DNA of 64,000 nt, taken from Blastobasis lacticolella. Taxonomy: Eukaryota > Arthropoda > Insecta > Lepidoptera > Blastobasidae. Below, piece by piece: positions 54,155-64,000 of the stretch. Each line of letters begins with the position of its first letter. Positions within the stretch are counted from its first letter, which is position 1. The translations under genes were made by a program, and so were the position numbers. A model generated the notes under the pieces. That model was not told where the DNA came from and searched no databases. It saw only the letters and a program-made list of their open reading frames with translations. The stretch lies in the NCBI GenBank assembly GCA_905147135.1, contig LR990057.1, forward strand, positions 3,658,001-3,722,000, written 5' to 3'.

Positions 54155-54290
54155 CCATAGTGGAAAACGGGCAAACAGCCCTCGGTAGCTGTCGCCCATA
54201 ACTTATATAGGTACTATTTACGCATATAGCTACTATTTAACAACAATGGGTCAATGCAGAATAGCAGGTGCTTTGTTACTATGACTACTG
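54155..54290 (+). repeat. Dispersed repeat F, diverged
   Basis: ggcaaacagccctcggtagctgtcgcccataac-type block (pieces gggcaaacagcc and gtagctgtcgcccataac) and later gcagaatagcaggtgctttg. Confidence 0.45.
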
Positions 54291-54294
54291 AGCT

Positions 54295-57200
54295 TGTGCC
54301 ATGTTCTGCTTTTTAATTTGAACCTACGACTTTGTAAAATTTCCACGACGTCCCTAAAGACGTCTCCTGTCCTCTTAACTTAGATTTTCTTACACGTGCT
54401 TTAAATTATTTTTATACATTTTCTTTTTGGGAATTCAACATCTACTGTGTGAATGAGATCCTCACTACCGTTAGAGGTTTACCTGTACCTAGCTAGTGTT
54501 TACAGAATTTTTTCTTTGTTCAAGTGCTATTAAAAGGCGGTCTCGCTAGGCAATAGAAAACCCTTGTCGCTACTGTAACTAGCCACGGTGACCATCTTAG
54601 CATGCCATCCGGAATATAAAATGATGTGATGACCGTGTAACGAAGCCCATTTCGGGGTCCGAACCTGGTTCACTCGCTTGTATGGCTGATGCTCTTGTTA
54701 TGTGGCCACTAAAGTGATTTATTCTATTTTAAAATACATTTTTTCACGACTTGCGTCCACACAACCCGGCGGAACAGAATAAAAACAGTTTTAATCTCAT
54801 GGATATTATTAAGAAATCTAAAGAAATGGAATGGATGTCTCTTTCAAGTTAAATTTATCAACTTATCATATCGATAATCCAAACCACTTTAAAACAATTA
54901 TAAGACACAGAAAGTAAATAAAATCTCCAACATAACGACTTATGTAGTTCACAACATTGCCATAAGAACATATACAACCCATGATAGCAAATACCCCACA
55001 TATCCGCACCTACTTACCAAAAGGCATTGTGTGGCGACACAAAAGAAATAAATAGTGAACATAAATCGATATCTATCATGTACCAATAGCGTAGATCAAA
55101 TCCGAGTGTGGGGTGACGAATTTTAAAATGAGGGTGGGCCCCTGCCCCTACCCTGATTTTTTATGTCACTTTTTTTAATCACCCAGGGGAGTGTAATCAG
55201 ACTGACGGCTGAATACATTTTTTCATTGTGCAGATCTTTATGTGTTTATTTATGAGAGGAGTTCGTTTTTACCCTCAGCTTTTTTTATATATACTGCCTA
55301 TATATTAAAAGCTCGTGGGTGGTGAGATCTCATTTCCCCTTGGGTTAACTATCAGCAATTTATTTAAATAGATTGAAGGAATATTTTAAAAAGAAACTCA
55401 CAATCGATATCTTCCACTTCTGCTAGCACCGCGACTGGATCACATCATCAGTCACTGCTGGGCTTGGGTCAATATCATACATTTTCTGTCGTGAATAGAA
55501 AGTGAACTTTATGTCGTGGACATAAGGAAATGATGAGACCTGTAAAAGGAATTCTTATGTCGTTGTCCTAATTGGCAATGGTCATGCGACCATGGCGGGC
55601 GACGAGCGGTTTTGAGGTCTCATATTGGTTGGGCGACGGCCGCTGTACGACCGTTGCCAATGCGGACAGCGTCTATTTCTCCAAGACTTTAGTAGAGGTT
55701 GTTATGTTAGCTATATATGTAGCGTGAGATATGAAAAGTGATTATATTTGAATTAGGTACACAAGGGCCTAATTGGCAGTTAAAAGCCTTTGAAGTTGAG
55801 CTTAGCTTTCATAATCTAATTTTAGTTAATCAAAAATTAGCTCATCCCAAGGCTTTGCCAAACAGATTTCGATATTAGGTAGCCTATTTATCGCCTTCCA
55901 CGTTAATTCCAACCAAAAAAACGAAAACCTTACACTGGCGTAACCTTCAACAACTTACACGCATAATTTCGTACCTACAACGTGTATTAACTACCTGACC
56001 CACCATCTAATTATAAAAACTCATACCGTATAGTAATCAATATGGCTCCCGAGCTAAGGCCGTGCGCACAATAACACGCAATCAAGCCACAATGAAACTA
56101 CGCCATTAAAGGCCCACGGTCACCCGCCTACGCTATGGCTGCTACCAATGGTGCCTCACGTTGTATTGTTTAAACAAACGTTAATAGGCCACGCCCCCAT
56201 GCGTGTGAGTTGGTAATTTGCTTTTTTAATTTACGGCACAGAATACTAATAGTTTCACGAATACGCCGTGCCGCCAACCTGTTGATGAGCACGTAAATAA
56301 TTGGGTTTATAGCGTGTTTTAATAGCGAGAATATAATTTTCTAGCCGTCATATTACATAGTTTGATGGATATTAGCTTTCTTTGTATTTAAAACTCCTAA
56401 AAGATACACTAATTCGTAATGATATTATAGAATATTAAAGGCAAATTTAAAGTCTTGATAGCGAAGTTCTTCATAAGAACGCTATGTACAAATTTCTTTT
56501 TAGTTATGCTGGCTGGGCTTTTTACCTACCTAGTTATTCCAAGTCATGTGTCTTTTTTTGTACGAAATGTCGTACAAATCAAAGCAAGCATTTCCATTTT
56601 GAGGAGCCATTAAACAAAACGAACATGCAACAAATACAATGTACCAGAAAGATGTAGGATATTATAAGATGCAATTACGAATCCCTAAGTGTGTAATCCC
56701 TAATTTTATTTTGTGTTTAAAAAATTAAGGAAGGCAAGATCAATCTTCCAAGTTTTGCACACAACGGACAAGTAACAACGGACAAGTTAAACTTGTCTCG
56801 AAAGCAAATCTCCAAGCGCAAAGTTGCGTATAAAAGCTAGCGGGGTAAGTACGTGCAGTGGAGTAAGTACACATCCCGCGCATTATCGCAAACCGCTAGA
56901 GGCCCATAACCTCAAACAGGTTTGCAAACTAGCGGCAAAGGCAACCCACTCCGTACGGTCTTACGCTCAATGTATTTTTCTTTTCTTTTTTCTTTTCTCG
57001 TATTCCCCGGCAACGGCCAGGGTTTTTGTTTTCGATAGAACGAGTTTTAAAAACTTTCAATTACTCCGGATTCTTGTTTGAGTTCGGAGATTTTTTCAAA
57101 GCCAGCTCTACCTACCGGTTCTTTTAATTTTAATGAGTTTGCAATGCCAAATATTTTGCTTGCAAAAATATTGGTTAATGAACGTCGGTTTCGGAGAATT

Positions 57201-57770
57201 TATGCTCGCAGTGGACAAAAAATAAAAGGAAAAGGCTTATATGCAAGCTTGACATACGAAGTAAGTACCTATATAAAGTTATGCTGCATAATAGTACTCT
57301 GTTGGTAGATCCAACGTCGAGAAGACTCTTCTTAATTGAGATTTAGTTTTTTCGTTATTTTTTTAATCATATTTTTCCTCCTCAAATGTAGTATATCATA
57401 AATCCAGAAGGCACAACTTTTTTATATCATTATGAAAACTTTCATTTTCCCGGTAAGCGGGGATTTAATTTAAACGAACGTTATCTCTTTAAGCCCGGTT
57501 TATATCTCTCCTTGGCTCCACCCAGATATAATTCACTCAACTTTCACTTTTACACACTTTTTATGACACTCCGGTTTTCCTCCCTCTTTTATTTTATCGG
57601 CCATGACGAAGTTATTAGGCGCGTTTTGAAAAAATAAGCGCAAATATTTCGGCTTAATAAAATGTGTTATTAAATTTCAAATTTGTTAATTAGTGACAGT
57701 TTAACGATGACTGGGGTTAAGTCAAGATTGGAGCCCGATTAAAAAATAATGTATTGTATATGTAGTATTT
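54295..57770. other. Non-coding, a foldback at 55561-55671
   Basis: Only the foldback was resolved. Small open frames (56824-57081, 57078-57308 on +) have no recognisable motif. Confidence 0.35.
55561..55671. repeat. GC-rich inverted repeat (foldback)
   Basis: Arms 55561-55591 and 55641-55671 are reverse complements with about six mismatches in 31 (cattggcaa core). The inner parts are also GC-rich and partly pair. Possibly a small MITE or the precursor of a structured RNA. Confidence 0.5.
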
Positions 57771-57774
57771 TATG

Positions 57775-57872
57775 AACCATGATCTAATCTGGCCAGCTTC
57801 CCCTGTTAACAGGGTTACAGAGGTCAGATGCCAGTCCTGTATCATCCTGGATTGTGGTCAAAAAGGACCTTT
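57775..57872 (+). mobile_element. SINE-A fragment
   Basis: catgatctaatctggccagc, gttacagaggtcagatgcca and ggattgtggtcaaaaagga are body pieces; head and tail are missing. Confidence 0.6.
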
Positions 57873-58051
57873 GGCTTTTGTTTGTATTAATAAAAGTCTC
57901 AAATTCTCTATATACATAAGTTACATTTTATTAATTGTAGCAGGCGCGGAAGCACATCCGAGATGTTGACGCCACATAACCGTGACGTACAATAACCTAC
58001 CTATTCCATAATATCTATATATTATGGAATACAGATAACAAGTACCTATCA

Positions 58052-58142
58052 ACAGCCCATATAAATCCACTGCAGGGTTGGAGATCGCAATGCTAAAAAT
58101 ACTCAACAGAAAATGCTTCCCGCTTATTTCCTGGTTTATTGA
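58052..58142 (-). mobile_element. SINE-B fragment, degraded
   Basis: aatccactgcagggttggag and atcgcaatgctaaaaat match the SINE-B 3' half with an internal deletion. Confidence 0.5.
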
Positions 58143-58144
58143 CA

Positions 58145-61100
58145 AAGACATCGTCAATGGATGGGATAAGTGCTAGATTCCAAACTACCGGTAACCACGT
58201 GATAATTCATAAATAGATAGATATAGATATACCTGGTATTAAGGTTCACCCACACATAGGGCCGCGCGCACAACTGAGTTGAAATATCTATAAGCAGTTG
58301 ATTGCTAATAAAACACAACAATATCAATCACTTACAACAGTCTAATTAGACATACATACAATAACGTCTTAAATATTGAATGAACATAAATATTTAGGAC
58401 ATACCTAAAATAAGTCCAACCATTTATTGTAAGGAACATCTATTTTATTTTTGTCTTTGACATTAATAAGTGCTACTAAACTGAATACATTATTTTGAAT
58501 ATAACAAGTGTCTACCTGTTACAAAATAATGAAACGAATTCATCATCTCAATTCAAAGCCGATATTTGATTCTTGTCGACCCATTCAACCTTTCATAGCT
58601 CGTGCCCACAACAAAAAGATTTGTGGGTAAACAAATCGACACCTCACCATCGATTTCATTGATCCAAAAGGACCAGGTAGAAAAAATCACAACCAACCTT
58701 TTTGCACCCCAACTTTTTTCTTACGCAAATATTATTTTCTTTCATCTTTTTTTTTATTGACCAAAAAGTTTTTAACATAACTTTTTGTCGACTTCAAGTT
58801 GATCCGATGTGTGAACGGAATTTTAATTGTGGGATAATTTTTTTCTTTGCTAAGGGGTCCATTTTTTCAAGTTGTTGCCACTTAACTCGCTCACGGTAGA
58901 TGTATTTCGAATTAATGTTTGGGATAAGCGATTTTTTGCAACATATATCAGTAAAGGTTTTTATGTCTAGCCTAAAAACGTGTGATGTTTTACTCCACGG
59001 GAGTGAAATATGAAATAATTATTGAAAAAATATATTATTTTATTTAGAATAAAATTCCTGTAACTACGTCTCCATCTTACTTATCTAAATATCTATCTAA
59101 GATTGGAATCTTACGCTAATAACTATAATCATCATCATCAAAAATCACGTTGTTATATTTGAAGGAAAGCGTCAATCACAGCAAATATCTAAGATTGGTT
59201 TCATCCAATCAAATTGCTTAACTACATTGTCACTATGAGAACTAAGTTGATATGCCTGGAACTAGGACACAACTACACATACCTATTGTTGTATTATAAT
59301 ACAAATGACACGTTAGGTATAAGAGCAAACATATACATACTTATTGTAAAACTTGGGTAACGTAATATAAATTAGTTATTGTAAATTACGTTACAAATAT
59401 TACAGCAAACGGCAAATATCTGAAATATCGACAAAATATCAAAATTGTTGCCGAACTTGAAAGATGCGCAAAAGTACATTACGGTTACAATTATGTACAA
59501 CTTTTGGTTTAATATGGAACGGATTTTTCCCTATTTTCTTTTCCCCTAAGAAATCCCCAAATTATTACATATTTACCCACCTCACTGATCACTCCTCGAA
59601 TGAAACATGGCGTCATCAACAAGGAGGGACGTGTACTCTAATTAATTCTAGGGAAAAAAATTGAATTAAGGGGTGGAATTTCTGTCGAAACTTAAATAAA
59701 AATGCAGATAGGTAGAAGTTTGTTAACTAGGGGGGGGTAGACGCCCCCCTGCCTCTGCCCCCTCCTTTGAAGTTTGGGCGCACGCGAGCGTGAGGGACCG
59801 ACTTGGGGATGAAAAATAAGTCGCTCCCCTAAATAAGACATCAGCGAAATTGAAATTGTTGAGGCGTACATTTTTTCGTATCGGCACGTGTTCTAGACGC
59901 GTTGGTATACTTGGCTCCTTGGCAAATAGTGTCTGGGCCTCCATGTCTGTTGTTTCTTCCAGTTTATTGTCTGTGGCCAGCAATGGGCGCGCGTCCAGTG
60001 GCAGGGAATAACATAGGTTAAACCACAAGAAATTTATGTCGCGTTTTGAGTAAGTTTAGACGTTAATTATTACTTAACAGCTAAAATAATTTTACGGAAT
60101 TAACAAAAGCCATATATATAGTCTACTAAGTTTGATAATGACAGATGGTCATAAGGTACTGGCCACAACTTTTTTTTAATATTAGGTGGGTATCGAAATT
60201 CCCGTGCACTCTGTAACTACCTAGGAATCTTAGATCAACTATGGTTAGGCCTAGATGACAATGTTTGAATTTTTTCTTTTCTTGATACTACCTAGTTCTC
60301 GTTTTATTTACAAATCTTTTATTCACCAATCACCATTGATAATTAATACAGCCGTTGCAATTACGACTGTGGCTGCTATTGTGGGACCTATGGCTGGCGT
60401 AAGGCGTCTATTTGCATTCATTATTGAGGGCACAGAAAAGAAATAATTAAAGGAGGTGCCTGCCTATGGAGCGGTCGCGTGGCAACTTCTGATTTTTCTT
60501 TGGCTTTCGAGGTAGGGAAAAGTAACGTTGGCATATAAATTGGAATATTTATTCACAATTCGTTAGGCAGTAACAAATCACAGGTATAATATCATATCAT
60601 TTATTCATAGTAATAGTCATATATCGTCAAGATATAATTGATTAAAATTACAACATTTTATTTCAATAATAAATAACGTAGGTACGTAATAGTTACACAC
60701 ACAAGTAACATACAAAACAGTGATCAGTGATTGCCATATATAAGCGAAATTTAATAGGGTAATATTTATATTCTTTATACCACTGAGATGGCAAACAAGA
60801 TTACTGCCTGATGGTAAGCAGTTACCCTAGCCTAGGGACGTTTGCAATACCAGATGTCACTCGGGTATTGGCGACCTTTCCTCCCTTTCCATGAAAAACT
60901 CCATGATGTACTCTCCATAGAAAGGCGAGGAGAGGCGTGAAGAGGTAACAAACATACACACATACAAACTTTCTCATTTATAACATTTGTGTGATTTATA
61001 AAATACGTACAATGCAGCCAACTTATCTGTTTAGTAGACAAAATTCGTGCTGGAGATATAAATAAATCGTTGCGCTATTCACGATATTTTGTAAATGTCC

Positions 61101-61300
61101 ACTGACAAGATTGCTAAGTATTTTTCTAATCATAAGACAGGTTGTTCCAAGTTTGATACATAATTTATTGTAAGGTTCAAACATGGTGTTGAAGTATGAC
61201 ATGTTGCACATTTTATGTGAAATCACTTGCCTTCAGACGATTATGACGACGGTGAAGGACATGTATTTTACATTACAGACAGAATTTATACTAAACATAT
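58145..61300. other. Non-coding, mostly unassigned
   Basis: A 101-residue open frame on - (59723-60028) looks compositionally coding but has no recognised motif. A G-run/C-run hairpin (59731-59750) sits at its end. Repeat F-like sequence is at 60785-60910. Confidence 0.35.
60785..60910 (+). repeat. Dispersed repeat F, diverged
   Basis: gagatggcaaacaagattac, gcctgatggtaagcagttac and gcaataccagatgtcactcg match repeat F at 62750 and 45330. Confidence 0.45.
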
Positions 61301-61303
61301 ATT

Positions 61304-61424
61304 GCCGTTTTCACTAAACTTAGCAATTGTCTAAGTTCTTTCTTATCTAGATATACACGTTGCTCATTAGCTAAAAACTAATTAAGACGGAACTTAGGCA
61401 ATTCCTAAGTTTAGTGAAAATGGC
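61304..61424. mobile_element. Short MITE, 121 bp, 35-bp inverted repeats
   Basis: Arms 61304-61338 and 61390-61424 are reverse complements with about four mismatches (ttttcactaaacttagcaat at the left). Each arm also holds a smaller palindrome around cttag-caattg-ctaag. No target duplication identified. Confidence 0.72.
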
Positions 61425-61656
61425 CAGTAGAAACCGAATTTCTTTTTCAGGTATCTGCCGACAGTACGCAACTAAGCCGAAAATTATTTCACTAAACACC
61501 CACTCGAAAAAAGAGCGTTCCTTTTACAATTTGCTACTGAAATTATGGAAATCGGGGAGGGGGCCACGTCTTCAATATTTGATGAATGATGTAAATAAAA
61601 GAGTGCCAGAGTCTTCTATGTAAAGATTTAAATAAATAAAGCTAATACATACGAGA

Positions 61657-61824
61657 ATACATACAGCGTGGGTAGGCCTCCCACAAGGTGTACCAAGGAA
61701 CTGTTAAAGATCGCAGGTACCAGTTGAATGCGGAAGATACATGACCGACCTTTGTGGAGATCTCTGGGGGTGGCCTATGACCAGCAGTAGGCGTCTTTCG
61801 GCTGATATGATGATGATGATGATG
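61657..61824 (+). mobile_element. RTE-type LINE 3' end, 168 bp, 10-bp target duplication
   Basis: The insert ends ggtggcctatgaccagcagtaggcg-type sequence, ggctgatatg and a GATGATGATG tail, the 3' end of RTE-clade LINEs as I know it in Lepidoptera. It is flanked by acatacgaga at 61647-61656 and 61825-61834. It is strongly 5'-truncated. Confidence 0.75.
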
Positions 61825-61914
61825 ACATACGAGAAGCTAAGTTGGCAACAGAATTTTAGTCTTTACGAGGCCGATAACAAAAGTTAAGCAAAGCACGAGG
61901 AGACCGGGAACTTG

Positions 61915-62085
61915 ATGGTTGACAGTTTCGTACCTTTGAAGACAGTCGAACTTCAGCAGCGCTACGAACACCCACCGTTGTCGAAGCAAGGTTGACCAAG
62001 ATCTACCGCTGGGGACCTTGAGCCTGGTTAAACTGTCAGGATCCGTTTGGCAAACCGTAACGGTATTAATATTATTATAATATAG
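61915..62085 (+). repeat. Dispersed repeat C with AT-rich tail
   Basis: gtttcgtacctttgaagaca, gtcgaagcaaggttgaccaa, ccgctggggaccttgagcct and an aatattattataata tail, the same order as at 53880-54090. Confidence 0.55.
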
Positions 62086-62489
62086 GTACATATGAAAATT
62101 CTAGCAGCGGTTGAAATAAAATATGACATGTTTCCACGCCGATGGAGCTGTTCGTTTCATTAGGTGTAAACTAGATCAAAGCCTGTTAGATGTGGAGTAG
62201 AAAATATAGCTATATTTCAAAATAAGATAGTAAGGTACTTATATTATTGAAATTCGATTGTAGTGTGATCCCGTGGTATTTAAATTTTGGGTTAAATTAT
62301 ATCCTTTGTGTTATTCTGGTATAACAAACTTCAACACTGCAAAGTTTTGTCAAAATTATTATCAAAAGATGGAACAGGAAAACAAATTACTGTAAACTGT
62401 AAAGCTGTACGTTATCGTATATTTGATAACGCAAAAGTTTGTAATAGCCGGGTTATGGCGTATATAGCCGCCGGGGTATAGCCGGGTAT

Positions 62490-62748
62490 TGGCCGTGTGG
62501 TGCCCGGCAGAGTAGAATATCATCAACCCCTTACACTCATGGGTGTCGTACGAGGCGACTAATGTTTTCGAGGCAAAAGATCAAGAGTCTCCGTATTTCT
62601 GGAAAATGGGCAGCAGCATATTCCATTGTTATATTTGAACACTGCGATCTCCAACCCGCCTGCCAAGCGTGGAGATTATGGCAATAACCTCCCCTTTCGT
62701 GGGAGAGGCCCTAAGTCCTGCAGTGGACTGTTACGGGCTGTGATGATG
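62490..62748 (+). mobile_element. SINE-B, full length
   Basis: gccgtgtggtgcccggcaga at the start, ggcgactaatgttttcgagg, ctccaacccgcctgccaagc, and tgttacgggctgtgatgatg at the end. Repeat F follows directly. Confidence 0.85.
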
Positions 62749-63030
62749 AAGGTGGCAAACAATCTTACGGCCTGCCTGAGGGTTGCTTGCAATACCAGGG
62801 GCATCACCCACGCGTTGCCGACCCCATAAAACCCTTAGGTTGCAGGCAACAAAAATGCTAAGCTGCATGCCACTGTAAGGACTAAGATGAAATGCCTCAT
62901 GCCTGTAATTGCGCTGACTTATCCTTTAAACCGGAAAATTGTTGTTTGGCGGTAGAAATAGATAAGACGATGATACTCACCCAGGCGGACTCCTCAGGCT
63001 TAACAGAGCCCTACCACCTGATGTCAGCTT
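62749..63030 (+). repeat. Dispersed repeat F, intact reference copy
   Basis: aaggtggcaaacaatcttac, ttaggttgcaggcaacaaaa, aggactaagatgaaatgcct, ttatcctttaaaccgg, atactcacccaggcggactc, cagagccctaccacctg. It gives the uninterrupted order needed to interpret 45325-45990. Confidence 0.65.
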
Positions 63031-63096
63031 TGAATTCACCGTGACGTACCTTACCATATTACATCAGAATTAAAAAAACACTATGCTAATATGCTT

Positions 63097-63355
63097 CATC
63101 ATAGCCCGTAACAGTCCACTGCAGGACTTAGGGCCTCTCCCACGAAAGGGGAGGTTATTGCCATAATCTCCACGCTTGGCAGGCGGGTTGGAGATCGCAG
63201 TGTTTTAATATAACAATGGAAAATGCTGCTGCCCATTTTCCAGACTACGGAGACTCTTGATCTTTTGCCACGAAAACATTAGTCGCCTTGTACGACACCC
63301 ATGAGTGTAAGGGGTTGGTGCTATTCTACTCTAACGGACACCACACCGCCACGAA
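63097..63355 (-). mobile_element. SINE-B, full length, 15-bp target duplication
   Basis: Reverse orientation from catcatagcccgtaacagtc to taacggacaccacaccgcc. It is flanked by tatgctaatatgctt at 63082-63096 and 63356-63370, a perfect 15-bp direct repeat. Confidence 0.9.
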
Positions 63356-63374
63356 TATGCTAATATGCTTAGTG

Positions 63375-64000
63375 GGACTTATGTCCAGCAGTGGGTAGTT
63401 TCGCTTAACTTAGCTAATTGCATTTTAAACGCTACCACAACATTACCTCCACGGCCAAACGTAAATTTCTCGAACAATCCTTGAATTCTCGCGCATAATT
63501 AAGGGCCTGGGGTCTTAGCAATGAAAAAAAGTTGCCAGGAATGTTCCCGAAAGAAAAGTCATTAAAAACAATCTCCAACAATAACTCGGGGTGCGGAACC
63601 GGGAACCCGGGCCTCTCGTCTCTTGCAGGCCTTGATAAATATTAGTAAGTGACTTCTGCAGGGTTTTTATGTGGTGCGGTTCTAATTTGATCATTTATGG
63701 TGCCTAATTGAAATAGGTATCAAGACTTGGTAGGCGTACTTTGCGGCGTGACACCCAAACGGGGTGACTAGGGTTCTTCGAGACACTATTTTTAAACTGG
63801 GTTGCCGGAGATGAAAAAAGTACCCGTAAGTAGTTATAAAAAGAATATGTTGCCGTGTTTTTTTCTGTTGGTAAGGTTACATAGTGTTAAATGTGAAATA
63901 AAATGTATTTAGTTTCTCCAACCAAGAATTATCTACCTACCTAAGCCAAACCAGAGTCCCAGAGAACATCTGGGCACAGATTAGATATTTAGATACGGTC
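63375..64000. other. Non-coding, nothing recognised
   Basis: ggacttatgtccagcagtgg at 63379 resembles the end of an RTE-type LINE tail, but the rest is unassigned. Confidence 0.3.

Noticed and set aside
59723..60028. 101-residue - strand open frame with coding-like composition
   Set aside because: No motif recognised; it ends in a G/C-run hairpin and looks more like repeat-derived sequence. RNA evidence would change this.
1..64000. CRISPR arrays, bacterial operons or viral gene cassettes
   Set aside because: Composition, splice structure and repeat content are those of an insect nuclear genome. No spaced direct-repeat array or intact viral gene set was seen.

Overview
The window is insect nuclear DNA, almost certainly Lepidoptera (a moth or butterfly). 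It is AT-rich and intron-rich, with one recognisable host protein gene in 64 kb. The rest is packed with lepidopteran-style repeats: tRNA-derived SINEs with GATGAT tails, dead non-LTR retrotransposons, Helitron-like ends (hairpin followed by CTAG|T) and many small inverted-repeat elements. I cannot name the species.

Host genes. A secreted lipase of the pancreatic-lipase family lies on the + strand in three exons (18595-18694, 28637-28943, 29339-30020). It encodes about 362 residues with a signal peptide and an apparently complete Ser-Asp-His triad. Its first intron is about 9.9 kb and full of repeats. Facing away from it, on the - strand, 15795 to about 16066 looks like the non-coding first exon and promoter of a second gene. 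It is CpG-rich, has no ATG for about 270 nt and ends in a strong AAG|GTGAGC donor. The coding exons of that gene would lie to the left, probably beyond the window start.

Layout. 1-15.8 kb: repeats, several inverted-repeat elements (379-564; a hAT-type element at 7410-7817; 15347-15523), and presumably the first intron of the - strand gene. 15.8-18.6 kb: a divergent intergenic stretch. 18.6-30.0 kb: the lipase, whose intron carries a 0.5-kb tandem duplication, two dead retrotransposon reverse-transcriptase regions and SINEs. 30.5-34.4 kb: a nest of LINE remnants split by a 1321-bp DNA transposon. 34.4-36.0 kb: Helitron-like units in tandem, one carrying a 471-bp minisatellite with an 11-bp period. 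36-64 kb: no recognisable gene; SINEs, LINE tails, older repeats and a few GC-rich patches of unknown meaning.

The most unusual signals are the 1321-bp transposon with evenly spaced, mirror-oriented CTCGAGCGCGTCAGAT motifs and an exact 3-bp target duplication, the tandem Helitron pair with its minisatellite, the hidden - strand first exon, and an abundant roughly 250-bp SINE-like family (called SINE-B here) that shows no tRNA-type promoter boxes. Family names SINE-A/B/C and repeat C/D/E/F are labels used only in this answer.
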